Counted from the stretch's first letter, positions 1-9,706 are shown. The stretch: 64,000 nt of DNA from Pseudoalteromonas rubra (GCF_001482385.1 NZ_CP013611.1:868001-932000), one strand, 5' to 3'. Numbers and translations: made by a program. Notes: generated from the sequence alone by a model not told the origin.

Positions 1-2
1 AG

Positions 3-1004
3 TATTTAGATGAATTTATTGTTCCGGCTGATCTACGCGTCGACGGAGACAAAGTCGGTGGGTTATCTAGCATTGAATACACCAATGGACGCTATTTATT
101 AATCGCCGATGATTCTAAAAAGCCACGCTATTTCCAGGCAAATATTGCGATTAAAGGTCAAAAAATTGAACAGGTTCAGTTCGAAAAATCCCTACCGCTG
201 GTTAACAAACAAACCAACTCGGGTGTTGTTGATCCCGAAAGCCTTCGAATAGCGCCGAATGGCAAGGACATCATTTGGACCAGTGAAGGCAGCATTAAAT
301 ATAAGCATGCACCGGCTATCTTCATGCAAACCGAACAAGGTCTGGTTGACTTTACACTGCCAAAAATGTTCGAGATCAGTAAGACAAGCGGGCCCAGACA
401 TAATGCCGTCTTTGAAGGACTCACTGTCGCACACTCAGGCAAAGGTATTTGGGTGTCTGCGGAAGGAGCACTCAAGCAAGATGGTGAAGAATCCAATATT
501 GAGCACGGTAGCCTGGTCCGCATTTCCTATTTTGATTTTGCCTCAAAGAGTATGCAAAAACAGTTCGCCTACTACCTGGAACCTATGGTAAATCGCCCGG
601 AGGCAAAACCCGATGCGTTTCGCACTACCGGCCTGGTCGAGATATTACAGGTAAATGAACATCAATTGCTCACCATGGAGCGTTCATACACGGCGGGTAT
701 ATCAGACGGCGGGAACGACGTTAGCATCTACCTCGTTGATTTTAAAAATGTAACCGATACAAGCCAAGTGGCCTCGCTCAACCAGCAATCCGTTCGCCCT
801 GCCCGTAAAACCTTGCTGTTAGACATGGCCAGCATTAAACAACAACTGGGCTCAAAACACATTGATAACCTGGAGGGCATGACTTTTGGCCCCCGGCTTG
901 CCAATGGCAATATGAGCCTGCTCATGGTGTCTGATGATAATTTCAACGTACATGGCAAGCAGCTGAGTCAGATCCTGTTGTTCGAGGTTAAAACAGGTAA
1001 ATAA
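3..1004 (+). CDS. Phytase-like esterase domain protein (5' end outside window)
   Basis: An open frame enters from the left edge in frame 3 and stops at 1004, so at least 334 residues are present and the start is missing. The visible pattern (GGLSSIEY, LLIADDS, DPESLRI, WTSEG, LEGMTFGP) resembles the 'esterase-like activity of phytase' family (PF13449), beta-propeller proteins that are usually secreted. The substrate cannot be told from sequence. A shorter reading from an internal ATG at 324 is possible but would cut the fold in half. It converges on the GH92 gene, with a shared hairpin between them. Confidence 0.7.
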   Translation, partial: YLDEFIVPADLRVDGDKVGGLSSIEYTNGRYLLIADDSKKPRYFQANIAIKGQKIEQVQFEKSLPLVNKQTNSGVVDPESLRIAPNGKDIIWTSEGSIKYKHAPAIFMQTEQGLVDFTLPKMFEISKTSGPRHNAVFEGLTVAHSGKGIWVSAEGALKQDGEESNIEHGSLVRISYFDFASKSMQKQFAYYLEPMVNRPEAKPDAFRTTGLVEILQVNEHQLLTMERSYTAGISDGGNDVSIYLVDFKNVTDTSQVASLNQQSVRPARKTLLLDMASIKQQLGSKHIDNLEGMTFGPRLANGNMSLLMVSDDNFNVHGKQLSQILLFEVKTGK

Positions 1005-1073
1005 AAGCGTCAGCAAAATAAATGCGCTAATCCTTGCCCTTTGAAAATCTGAGTATGACACGACTTTATGGGT

Positions 1074-1104
1074 AAAAAAGCCCCAGCAAACGGCACGGGG
1101 CTTT
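1074..1104 (-). terminator. Hairpin terminator between convergent genes
   Basis: AAAGCCCC at 1077-1084 pairs with GGGGCTTT at 1097-1104. Six A residues on the + strand just left of it give a U-run for leftward transcription, so it best fits the end of the GH92 gene. It may also act on the rightward gene ending at 1004. Confidence 0.65.
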
Positions 1105-1177
1105 AATAGGGAATGTTCTTTATTAGCCAGAGGCACGCTTGCCTCTGGTCAAGTTTACAACCTTATTCGCCCTGCAG

Positions 1178-3673
1178 TTATTGAACAGAAGGCGCATAGC
1201 TCGGTGGCCTGTGCTCAGCAGCCCCTCCAAACGCTTTGTTAGGCGCTTCACTCAACGAAAAATCCAAAGTGACAGGCTGGTTAATATAGGTTTCATCAAT
1301 CCAACTGTTCAGACTGGCTTTACCATTGACCTTAAGCGCATCAATATAAATATGCGTGTCTGATGCTTGCGGTGCGTTCAACGTCAGGTTGCCAATGCTA
1401 GCACGTTTAAACTGAGGACTGGACAAAACCAGATCGGCACGGCCCGGGTATTTAGGGTAAAGTCCCAGACTACTGAACACATACCAAGAAGACATCTGAC
1501 CCAGATCGTCCTGACCTGGAATACCATCTGGCGCATCCAGCCATAACTGCTTCATGGTCTCGCGTACCGTTTGCTGTGTTTTATATGCCTCTGAGGTATG
1601 AAGATACATCCAGGGTGACAAAATGGATGGCTGATTTGAGACATCTGAAAACTCCGCTGAATCACGATACAACACCCAGGTACCATCTGGTTTGCGGAAA
1701 TGGCTGTCCAGCCTTTGGACCATGGCTTTGTCACCGCCCAGGGTTTTTGCCAGTCCTGCCCCATCATGCGGGATCATCCATAAATACTGAGCCGGGCTGC
1801 CTTCGACAAATAGATGACCAGAAAACGGGTCAAACTCGTCTTTCCAGCTGCCATCTTTGTTACGCCCCTGAATATAGCCCAGCGACTCAGTGGCAGACGG
1901 GTTGTAGAGATTGCGCCAGTATCCTGCCTCATTCACAAAACGCGAAGCGTCATCATGCTTACCCAGGCGTACTGCCAGCTGAGACAAGGAGAAATAGCTT
2001 GATGCCTGTTCCAGTGTTTCCGATGCCCCTTCCCAGCTGTTAGATTGGTCTGAAATATATCCGAGTTGCTGCCATTGATCTAACGAAGGTTTTTGGCCAC
2101 GACAAAATACCGGACAGCCAACCTCAGACAAATCGAACGCTGTAGGCTCTGTTGCGGCTTTGTACAATGAGTCATATGCACCGGTCACGTCAAAATCATC
2201 AGCACCAAATGCCACAAAATTTGCAATCGCGATTGTCGACGGATCACCGCTCATGACACCGGTTGCTCCCGCGTTGTGGGTCCATCGGTCCCATACGCCA
2301 TTATACTGGCTCGCCTGATTAAACAATGACTGAGCAATATCGCTACCACGCTTTTTGTCTAACAAAGTAACGAGCTGCAGCTGAGAGCGGTATACGTCCC
2401 ACCCCGAGAAGTTGGCATACTGATGCGTCTGGGTCCCTTCAACAGTATGAACCTGCTGATCAAACCCGACATATTGACCATTCACATCTGAATAGATGTT
2501 GGGATGATACAAGCTGTGGAACAGCGCCGTATAAAAAACTCTGAGTTTGCTGGTATCGTCAGACTCCACTTTCACTTTAGAAAGCGTGTTTTCCCAGGCT
2601 GTCTGAGCCTGCGCCCTAACCTGTGCAAAACTTTGCTCTGCCTGCTCTTTTTCAAGGTTCTCTCTGGCGTTATCAAGACTCACGTATGAAATGCCAACAC
2701 GCATTTGTACGGTTTCACCCGCCTCCATATCCAGGTCAACCCAAACACCTGAACCTTTGCCTACATCCGGCCAACCATTATCACCGTAGCCCATTCCACC
2801 TTTGGCAGAGTCTTGCCCCGTAAATACCTCATCATCTTTCCAGCCACCCGAACCAGCAATGGCTTTATCCAGCTTGGCGACGAAATGCAGCGTGTAGTAG
2901 TCTCTTTGGTTGTGCTCGCCAAGATAACCACAAAAATTCCCTGAGGTTACATACCCCGTGACTTCGCCTTTTTGAGCGTCGACTTTGACATAAGCATCGC
3001 CGCTACCCAATTGTGAGTATGAGGTCCTGAAAAGTAGTTTGGCGTTGTCTGCCTGTTCAAAAGTAAAGTTTGCAATTCCCGTGCGGGTTGTTGCGGCAAG
3101 TTCAACATTCACACCATTGTCTAAGCCAACCTGATAATAACCGGGTGTGGCGGTTTCATTATCATGGCTAAAACCAGCGCTGTAGTAGGCATTGATTGGA
3201 TCAGTTGCAGGGGAAAATGTTATGTCTTTGGTAAATGGCATCACAGGAATATCACCTGAGGCGCCTAAACAACCAGTTCCGGACAGGCGCGTAAAGGAAA
3301 ACCCTTTTACACGACTAGCCTGATAATTGTAGCCCCCTGGGGATACAGGAACACGTTTCTTTTCCTGCAGTATTTTTTTTGAGATCCCTTCAGATTCTGC
3401 CAGCAGATCGTCAGTGTACGCATGCTCGGGACCAAAATTAAACATCCCAAATGGCACCAATGCACCCGGCGTCACATTACCGGCCTGTCTGTGGTTAAAC
3501 GGCCCCTTTGTCCCAATCAGGGGATCCACATAGGATACAACGTCTATAACATAGTTAGAACTTGCTGATACTTGCGTGCCTGCGCTTTGACTGGGAGCCT
3601 GCCCACACGCAACCAAAATAGCGGATGATACTGATACTAAAGCCAGGTGCCTGACCACTTTGTTTTGTTTCAT
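1178..3673 (-). CDS. GH92 family alpha-mannosidase, lipoprotein
   Basis: About 831 residues. The N-terminus (MKQNKVV...SAILVACGQ) is a lipoprotein signal with the lipidated Cys near residue 23, so the enzyme is probably membrane anchored and exported. The rest matches the glycoside hydrolase family 92 layout: an N-terminal beta-sandwich beginning YVDPLIGTKG and a large catalytic barrel with GWDVYRSQLQL, GYWRNLYNP, and DDLGQMSSWYVFSSLGLYP near the end. GH92 enzymes are calcium-dependent exo-alpha-mannosidases that trim N-glycans; the linkage is not predictable here. I start at the internal Met at 3673 because the signal begins there; the longer frame to 3766 adds a non-signal-like leader. It is divergent from the PNGase F-like gene, which supports a role in glycoprotein breakdown. 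Confidence 0.88.
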   Translation of the reverse strand: MKQNKVVRHLALVSVSSAILVACGQAPSQSAGTQVSASSNYVIDVVSYVDPLIGTKGPFNHRQAGNVTPGALVPFGMFNFGPEHAYTDDLLAESEGISKKILQEKKRVPVSPGGYNYQASRVKGFSFTRLSGTGCLGASGDIPVMPFTKDITFSPATDPINAYYSAGFSHDNETATPGYYQVGLDNGVNVELAATTRTGIANFTFEQADNAKLLFRTSYSQLGSGDAYVKVDAQKGEVTGYVTSGNFCGYLGEHNQRDYYTLHFVAKLDKAIAGSGGWKDDEVFTGQDSAKGGMGYGDNGWPDVGKGSGVWVDLDMEAGETVQMRVGISYVSLDNARENLEKEQAEQSFAQVRAQAQTAWENTLSKVKVESDDTSKLRVFYTALFHSLYHPNIYSDVNGQYVGFDQQVHTVEGTQTHQYANFSGWDVYRSQLQLVTLLDKKRGSDIAQSLFNQASQYNGVWDRWTHNAGATGVMSGDPSTIAIANFVAFGADDFDVTGAYDSLYKAATEPTAFDLSEVGCPVFCRGQKPSLDQWQQLGYISDQSNSWEGASETLEQASSYFSLSQLAVRLGKHDDASRFVNEAGYWRNLYNPSATESLGYIQGRNKDGSWKDEFDPFSGHLFVEGSPAQYLWMIPHDGAGLAKTLGGDKAMVQRLDSHFRKPDGTWVLYRDSAEFSDVSNQPSILSPWMYLHTSEAYKTQQTVRETMKQLWLDAPDGIPGQDDLGQMSSWYVFSSLGLYPKYPGRADLVLSSPQFKRASIGNLTLNAPQASDTHIYIDALKVNGKASLNSWIDETYINQPVTLDFSLSEAPNKAFGGAAEHRPPSYAPSVQ

Positions 3674-4220
3674 TACTGATTCCCACCCAAATGGATCGTT
3701 CCAATTTTTTAATATAGTAGTAGCGAATTGGCCATCACACTGCCATTTTTTACAGTATTTACACAAATTTAATGCGCCGATTTAAAGGTTATGAGCGATA
3801 ACTTGCATTATCGAGGCGCGCGTGGTCGGCATTTTCACTTTGCATCAACCAATCACCCGCCACAGCGCTATCAAAGCCGAGATAGTCCAATATACCCATC
3901 AAGAAGCTGATTTTAAAAAACCAGAACCCACTCGAATTGTCATCAAGTAAAATGTGGTTTCGCTCAGAGCTTAAATGCTTTTGAACTACCGAGGCAGGAA
4001 AAAACCAGAGGAGTAGATGGCAGTGCACCTAATAAATTCGACACTCTTCACACTCTGAGGCAGTACAACACCACCTTCATTCTTCCATAACAAGCTCTGG
4101 TGTCGGGAGTCCGGTCCACTTTAATAATTTTCAAGCTCAAAACCGAGAAGTTGATATGCCTATGTATCCTTATATGGCACATTGGTAAAATATTTGTAAA
4201 CACACACTCAGAGGTTAAAG
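3674..4220. other. Divergent intergenic region, no convincing gene
   Basis: About 547 bp between the divergent GH92 and PNGase F-like genes. It presumably holds both promoters. A short leftward frame (3789-4028) has no clear start signal or recognised homology and looks at best like a remnant. I see no strong repeat. Confidence 0.4.
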
Positions 4221-6053
4221 ATGAAAATCGGATTTATCTGTCTTTTGCTGTTTTGCACTACCGCACTTGCCAAAGAGCAGCTGCTCACTCCATTCACCTC
4301 ATTTACCAAACATGGTGATCATACATTTGCCGTCGAACTGGCGAGTCAGAAGAATACTGGCCGACACTTACTTGAAATAGAACTCGGCTGTGCGAGTCAG
4401 GGCTGCAGCGACTGGGATTACACAGTGCGATTTGAATGGCAGAAAGACGGTACCAGTTATGAACTGGGCAGATTGATCACACCTTATGCGGGTTACATGC
4501 AACGCGCTATGCATGGTTTTGACCGCACCTGGCGGCGTACCTATACCTTTGATGTGTCGCACTTAATCCCTGTATTACAAGGGAAAGGACACTTTAATGT
4601 CCACTATGGCGGCTGGGGCGCCAAACAATCAGCATTCGGCATTTCAGCAAAACTATACTCTGACACCCAATTTAACAAACAAGAGGTTCTGAGGGCTATA
4701 CCGCTGTATGAATCGGGCTCTGAAGGCTGGCCATATAAAACCTCAGAGTACTTTGATACCTTGCTAACGCAACGCGCCTTTCAATTTAAGGCCAATGAAC
4801 AGCACGCCGAAATAAAAATGATCGTATCTTCCCACGGCCATGCTTTGTCATTCGATAACTCGCAAGGTGAGCCGGAGCTGTGTGGAGAATGGTGCGACCG
4901 CTTCTTTACCATTAAGCACAACAACGACACAATTGTAAAACAGCAACTATGGCGAAAAGATTGCGATATGAGTGCGACCTTTCCTCAGGGAGGCACCTAT
5001 ATTTTCGCCCGTTCCAACTGGTGTCCTGGTGAATCTGTTGCCCCATTCAGTTATGACATAGATACCGCGCACACAAACAACACGATTGATCTGGACTGGC
5101 AACGCTACAGCTGGCAACCCTCTCAGTATGGCAATACAGCACCTCGTTACATTGTTAATGCTGTGCTGGTTACCTATGCAAAGAAGCCAGCGACCACCGA
5201 TATTGCGCTAACCCGTATTGTATCGCCCAATGCACAGACTCCTGAGCGATTTGGAATACAGTGCGGCGCCATTGAAGCTGAAATCAAGAACATGGGTAGC
5301 GCCAACATCCATGCAGTACGGTTTCACTACGGCATTGCCGGGCGACAGCGGCACTTTTACGACTGGCAGGGTAACCTCGAGCCCGGCGATAGTAAAATAG
5401 TGCGTATCCCTACCCGCTATCTTGGCCAGTTCGATACACAAACGGCCCGCATTAGCATCAGTGCAAAGGTGAAAGGAGACGAAAACATGGCGAATAATGA
5501 TGCTAACGCCTTAATGCATATGCCGTTATCATTATTCAACACACCCAGGCTCAATATTCTGACCGGTAAAATCCCGGATGAAACCAAAGTGGAGTTACGT
5601 GACAGGCATCAAAATATCATACAGTCCTGGCATACCTTCAATGCACAGCAGTGGCATGAGTTGGCGCTTGAACAACCGGCGGGATGTTATGAGTTAGTTG
5701 TGTATGACGCTGCCAGAGATGGCCTGGCTTTTCCTTTTTTCAATAATCGTAAAGGCCAGGGCGCACTGAATCTGTCCTATGACTTAGACGGAAAAGCGGT
5801 CACCCATGAATTGCAACCAGACTTTGGCCGCAAGCTCTCTATCCCTTTCACGCTTGGATACAAATTTGGTGGATGCGCCGCGCAAGCATGGCAAAGCGAC
5901 AAAGCCTACCGCAAAGGTGATGCGCCGGTAGCGTACAATGGCGTCATTTATCGAGCCAGACACTGGAGCTATGGATTTCAACCTGACAAATCGGGCCAAT
6001 ATGACGCCTGGCAGCCAGTGAGCTATTGTGACAGCAGTCCTTTAAACGAGTAG
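4221..6053 (+). CDS. Secreted PNGase F-like protein with C-terminal chitin-binding module
   Basis: 610 residues. The signal peptide is at about 1-17 (MKIGFICLLLFCTTALA). The next ~300 residues look like the paired jelly-roll domains of peptide-N-glycosidase F: GCSDWDY, HYGGWG, HGHALSFDN, CGEWCDRFF, WRKDCDMSATFPQGGTYIFARSNWCPGE. PNGase F cuts the Asn-GlcNAc amide bond and releases whole N-glycans. A middle part (about 330-540) looks like beta-rich, Ig or CARDB-type domains. The last ~50 residues (AWQSDKAYRKGDAPVAYNG...YRARHW...YDAWQPV) are a CBM5/12 chitin-binding module. Its neighbour is a GH92 mannosidase, fitting sequential removal and trimming of N-glycans. I have not verified catalytic acids by alignment. 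Confidence 0.78.
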   Translation: MKIGFICLLLFCTTALAKEQLLTPFTSFTKHGDHTFAVELASQKNTGRHLLEIELGCASQGCSDWDYTVRFEWQKDGTSYELGRLITPYAGYMQRAMHGFDRTWRRTYTFDVSHLIPVLQGKGHFNVHYGGWGAKQSAFGISAKLYSDTQFNKQEVLRAIPLYESGSEGWPYKTSEYFDTLLTQRAFQFKANEQHAEIKMIVSSHGHALSFDNSQGEPELCGEWCDRFFTIKHNNDTIVKQQLWRKDCDMSATFPQGGTYIFARSNWCPGESVAPFSYDIDTAHTNNTIDLDWQRYSWQPSQYGNTAPRYIVNAVLVTYAKKPATTDIALTRIVSPNAQTPERFGIQCGAIEAEIKNMGSANIHAVRFHYGIAGRQRHFYDWQGNLEPGDSKIVRIPTRYLGQFDTQTARISISAKVKGDENMANNDANALMHMPLSLFNTPRLNILTGKIPDETKVELRDRHQNIIQSWHTFNAQQWHELALEQPAGCYELVVYDAARDGLAFPFFNNRKGQGALNLSYDLDGKAVTHELQPDFGRKLSIPFTLGYKFGGCAAQAWQSDKAYRKGDAPVAYNGVIYRARHWSYGFQPDKSGQYDAWQPVSYCDSSPLNE

Positions 6054-6118
6054 CTCAACAAAACGACATCAATGCAGGATACAAAAACTATTGAGTGATA
6101 TGTCCTGCTGTTAAAAAG

Positions 6119-6156
6119 AACCGCGCCCGTACCAACTTTTTTGCTCTGGCGCGGTT
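6119..6156. repeat. 9-bp inverted repeat after the PNGase F-like gene
   Basis: AACCGCGCC (6119-6127) and GGCGCGGTT (6148-6156) form a perfect stem with a 20-nt loop rich in T. There is no T-run after the stem, so it is a weak terminator candidate. The rest of 6054-6472 shows no supported gene. Confidence 0.4.
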
Positions 6157-6472
6157 CACCGGCGAAGCCAGAATTGACTTTCTGTCAGGATATAACCTTG
6201 CGTTAAGCTATTTTCATTTGATTTTATTAAGTATTTTCACTTTTACCTTCGCTTCAGCGTGCTGCTGGTTAAACCGGAGACTTATCCGCATAGCACCCTG
6301 TATCGATACATGTGAAATTTCTCTGGTGATCATGGATAACAGCCTACTCGCTCTTTCCATTCGACTCGGCCTAAATGCATTACCAGATTAAGTTCACTAT
6401 CTCGGGCATTATGCTTGCAAACTTGAATGGGTGGCGGTAAAAATTGGGGGGAAAATCTACTGCAAAACAGTG

Positions 6473-6916
6473 CTAACCTTTCTGTTTTTCAATTGCTTCC
6501 CTTAACCTGTCTATTTTCTTTTCTAGCCGCTTATCTGAAAGTTCTAACTTGTTTTCCGACATTGACCTCTCCAGTTTTTTAAGTACAGATCTTTGATACT
6601 CTGTCAGCTCACGTGTGCTGATAAAGCGAAAAACCGTTAGCGCTTCGCGAGCAATCCTGACATCTATCAGGGCCTGTGAGCGCGTAGCACCGTCCGATAT
6701 GATTGAGTCTCTCAGCTTCAACAACAACTCGAGCTTTTCAGCAGATAAAACATCTAAATGCTCGAAAAACTCTCTTTTCAATAGGGCTTCATATTCCAGA
6801 GTTATCGATTTTTCTTCTGGCGACAGAGCATTTTGATAGGCTTTAGACGGGGTCATTGGCTTACCGGCAAAACAAAAGAAACTCATCACCCCCAAAAAGA
6901 TCATAAGACACTTCAT
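6473..6916 (-). CDS. Hypothetical secreted helical protein
   Basis: 147 residues, no family recognised. The N-terminus (MKCLMIFLGVMSFFCFA) looks like a signal peptide. The mature part is strongly helical and charged, with heptad-like Leu spacing (EYEALLKREF, KLELLLKLRD, LKKLERSM, KKIDRLREAIEKQKG), so it is probably coiled coil. It lies with the next two small leftward genes, but the gaps are wide enough for separate transcripts. Confidence 0.6.
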   Translation of the reverse strand: MKCLMIFLGVMSFFCFAGKPMTPSKAYQNALSPEEKSITLEYEALLKREFFEHLDVLSAEKLELLLKLRDSIISDGATRSQALIDVRIAREALTVFRFISTRELTEYQRSVLKKLERSMSENKLELSDKRLEKKIDRLREAIEKQKG

Positions 6917-7006
6917 GTTACATCGCCTTTATAAGAAAATTAGAAAACAGTAATGTAAAAAGAAAATTAAGAGTAACGGGCAAATCTTTTCCACTCATTA
7001 ACCACC

Positions 7007-7252
7007 TCAAGAAACACCACTATCCTGCGCACCTCCGCCAAATTTATTACTATCAGGTTTAACCTCATCATCCTGGCTTTTATAAAAAGCCCACAAACCC
7101 ATGGCAGCCACAACTGGGATTAGCCAAACGATGATTATCTGCGCGACTTTTTGAAACCTTTCCAGATCACGCCTTCTGCCAATAAAGACTGATACCAGCA
7201 TGTTCAGTATTAAAACAATAGCGACAAAAGCATACCCGTAATTTATTTCCAT
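7007..7252 (-). CDS. Small membrane protein, unknown function
   Basis: 81 residues from the ATG at 7252, chosen because AAGGAG lies seven bases upstream. The longer frame to 7405 has a cysteine-rich, non-signal leader and no comparable site. Two membrane spans are visible (FVAIVLILNMLVSVFIG and IIIVWLIPVVAAMGLWAF), followed by a polar tail with Asp, Lys and Gly. The layout resembles small PLDc_N or DUF-type membrane proteins, but I do not assign a family. Confidence 0.6.
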   Translation of the reverse strand: MEINYGYAFVAIVLILNMLVSVFIGRRRDLERFQKVAQIIIVWLIPVVAAMGLWAFYKSQDDEVKPDSNKFGGGAQDSGVS

Positions 7253-7423
7253 AACCCGCTCCTTAGACATTTTAAAAATATCGCAGTAAGTAGAACAAAA
7301 ATCGAAGTAGTCACATCTGGTTCGCCTGCCTAAATACCCACAGCATTGAAACTCAGGGACAAATAAATCAATAAAATGCACCTTAACATTAACGAAGCTC
7401 TTCACTTTGTAACGGGGTTAAAG

Positions 7424-7918
7424 CTACTTACCTCGCACTAACTTATTATTCTGTAGTATTAGCTTTACTCTAGTGTAGGTATCATAAGCCCTCGCGGAAC
7501 CCATTTCTGATAATGACAGTAAAAAGTAATCAGGCGCACTATTGTCATCTATGTCTTTGTATCCAGAGAAAACACCTGCGTTTTTGACTTCGCTGCCATC
7601 GATAATGATGAGTACATGCCGATGCTCTGATGGTGGACTATTTCCACCCATATAAGCTTTATAGAAAAACTCTGTTTCACTGACTTTAATGACATTAGAT
7701 ACGTCTTTAATAAAGCGCTCATTAGCGATAAAGCTTTTTCTACCTGTCCCAATGTGTACAGCAAAAACATCATAGACAGGAAAAGGAAATAACTCATCAT
7801 CGTCATTTTTCTTGGCGCATAAATAAAAAGATGCGTTTGAGTAGATTTTCTCACAATCACTCGCCTTCGCACTGACGCTTAGCAATAGCATGGAGAGTGC
7901 AATAAACAGGTACTTCAT
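7424..7918 (-). CDS. Hypothetical periplasmic protein
   Basis: 164 residues. The signal peptide is clear (MKYLFIALSMLLLSVSAKA). The mature part has two cysteines (SDCEKIY, YLCAKK) that may form a disulfide, then alternating beta-strand-like segments ending KLILQNNKLVRGK. No family recognised. Confidence 0.6.
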   Translation of the reverse strand: MKYLFIALSMLLLSVSAKASDCEKIYSNASFYLCAKKNDDDELFPFPVYDVFAVHIGTGRKSFIANERFIKDVSNVIKVSETEFFYKAYMGGNSPPSEHRHVLIIIDGSEVKNAGVFSGYKDIDDNSAPDYFLLSLSEMGSARAYDTYTRVKLILQNNKLVRGK

Positions 7919-7977
7919 AAAGTCACGCTATCCCTAAAACCGATTGGCAGCTTGCAGGTATCGTACACGCCAGTCAA

Positions 7978-8327
7978 CTATCCACATACCCATTTGACCA
8001 GTTTTTGGGCGTATTGTGCTGCTACTTCATTTATGTAAATTTGAAGGCTTTCAATATTATCGAAAATCATGTTTGATGGAAATTGATCTGGCTGAGCGTC
8101 TATTTTTCCGTTCCAGGTTAGGTGAATACAGTCAAATCTACCATCACCAAGTTGAACTATCACATCATCATTTGCCTCGGATTTAGCGATCACTGCTAAC
8201 TCAAGTCGTTCATAACCAGAGCTAGAAGACGGACACAAAAGCCCTCATCAAAAGACCACGTACACATAAAAGGAACGGCTACTACAACCTCATAATCGCC
8301 TGCGACAAATTCTACCGTAGTTTTCAG
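7978..8327 (-). pseudogene. Frameshifted small hypothetical gene, start lost
   Basis: The frame 7978-8238 encodes 86 residues ending KLVKWVCG but has only a TTG as start. Directly upstream another frame reads on as LKTTVEFVAGDYEVVVAVPF...WSFDEGF up to a CTG at 8325-8327, then meets a stop with no ATG. The two frames join near a T-rich run around 8240, and the joined protein reads smoothly, so I interpret one gene broken by a frameshift and probably 5'-truncated. Function unknown. Confidence 0.5.
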
Positions 8328-8601
8328 AGGATGCCTGCCGCTCCTCTCTGGGTATCTTTATTTTCCACCTTACTTAAAGTAAAACACATTTAAAATACCC
8401 AATAAAGGGCCAAAATATCCAATTGCCCCCAAAAACCAACCACCTCAAAAAATTAAAAAATATAACTTTTCATTATCAAAAAACTTGGTTATTGTACAAA
8501 CAGGCCCTGGCATATTGTTGAGAAAAAGTCAGCTTTAGTATCACATTTGGGGTTCATTTTATAAATTTAAAAATAAACAATCTAAAATAAGGAAATATAA
8601 A

Positions 8602-8781
8602 ATGAAAGTACAACTAAAAAAGAAGAACCTAAAAACGCTTAATGAAAGCAATCAGCTTGCTAATCAAGCAACGCCACAAGTTGCAGGTGGTGCGGAGATT
8701 TCTGTCTACCCACAATGCAACCCATCAAACCCTGTTATTTGCTGGACAAATGGTGGCTGGCACGGCTGTGTAACTAAATAA
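8602..8781 (+). CDS. Double-glycine leader peptide, candidate RiPP or bacteriocin precursor
   Basis: A 59-codon gene with an AAGGAAA ribosome site six bases before the ATG, in AT-rich DNA. Residues 1-30 form a leader rich in Lys (KVQLKKKNLKTL), then Asn and Gln, ending TPQVAGG. Residues 31-59 form a core of 29 residues with three Cys, two Trp, Tyr and Pro. A basic leader closing on Gly-Gly before a Cys/aromatic-rich core is typical of peptides exported by C39-peptidase ABC transporters, and of leaders seen in ribosomally made, modified peptides of marine gammaproteobacteria and Bacteroidota. No modifying enzyme or transporter gene is in the window, so it would be an orphan precursor. The class of modification, if any, is unknown. 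Confidence 0.62.
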   Translation: MKVQLKKKNLKTLNESNQLANQATPQVAGGAEISVYPQCNPSNPVICWTNGGWHGCVTK

Positions 8782-9208
8782 TACTAGTTGCCTTAACACA
8801 GGCTAAAGCCCAACCTGCTGCGCTTGTGGGAGATAGTTAGATGATTCTTCCAAGCGCAGTTTTAAACTAAATATCCCTATAACGAAAAAATCATATAGAA
8901 TAAAATTCGCTAACTGATCATTGCTTAACATCGGTAAACTTGACAAGCAGTGAAACCTGAAACGTTTGGAGTCGCTCAGTTGTTTGTGTAAAGCGAATCA
9001 AAATGCAATCTTTGTATTTTACTACAGACCTCTCGTCACACTTTGTAATAATTGATTAGCAGAAGTAAGTCTCATTCAAGCTATAGAGAAAAATAAAAAC
9101 TGAACGCTTCAACAGTTAAATGATCTCAAGCTATATACCCTGTGCTCAAAGGTTCGCCTGACATTCTCATAAATCTTCAACCACCCTCTCTCTGGTTATC
9201 TGCACTTG
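8782..9208. other. Intergenic, nothing recognised
   Basis: About 430 bp of AT-rich sequence after the small peptide gene. I see no coding frame, strong hairpin with T-run, or RNA gene. Confidence 0.4.
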
Positions 9209-9706
9209 TCACTCATTACTAGCGTTTCCGTTTTTACCAATGAACTCTATTGAAAAGCCTTTACCGCCTTCTCCTGAGACAAACGCTGTAATCGTCTTGC
9301 TTTTGTTTAATTGATACTTAATTTTGTTGGGAAAATCATGCCGTGAATTCTCGAATACCGCGGAGTCAGCAGTGCAACTTGTTAATTTAAAGGCTGTCGG
9401 TAATGCATTACTGGCTACTTTGGCCAAATAAAAAACCTCTCCGGACATTTCAACCAACCGAAGCGTTTCGGCGCTCACAACTTTGTTCTTAACAATTGAA
9501 TACGTTTGACCATAGCCCTCGAATGTTTTCTCACTGATCCGGCTCCATGATTCATTGAATGTCAATTTACTGTTTTCAGAATACCAATTGCCTATCAGCC
9601 AATTCAATGAGTTCAACGAATTACATACTTCCTCTTTGGCCGAGGATTGAAAAGCCAAACACAGTAGCACCAAACTCATCACTTTCATCATTACATTCAA
9701 CTCCAT
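9209..9706 (-). CDS. DUF6265-like secreted protein
   Basis: Up to 165 residues. Met codons at residues 1, 6, 7 and 10 are all possible starts; the signal peptide (VMSLVLLCLAFQSSA) fits a start at residue 6 or 7 best. The mature part has LNWLIGNWYSE...ESWS, a Phe-Glu-Gly-Tyr-Gly strand, and ENSRHDFPNKIKY, the pattern of the DUF6265 lipocalin-like domain. Function unknown; the fold suggests binding of a small ligand. No obvious operon partner. Confidence 0.65.
   Translation of the reverse strand: MELNVMMKVMSLVLLCLAFQSSAKEEVCNSLNSLNWLIGNWYSENSKLTFNESWSRISEKTFEGYGQTYSIVKNKVVSAETLRLVEMSGEVFYLAKVASNALPTAFKLTSCTADSAVFENSRHDFPNKIKYQLNKSKTITAFVSGEGGKGFSIEFIGKNGNASNE

Noticed and set aside
176..523. 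Antisense frame inside the phytase-like gene
   Set aside because: Shadow of the partial + strand gene.
3789..4028. 79-codon leftward frame between GH92 and PNGase F-like genes
   Set aside because: No ribosome site or known family; at most a gene remnant.
6095..6391. 98-codon + strand frame after the PNGase F-like gene
   Set aside because: Begins across a hairpin, has no signal of translation, and its composition is not protein-like.
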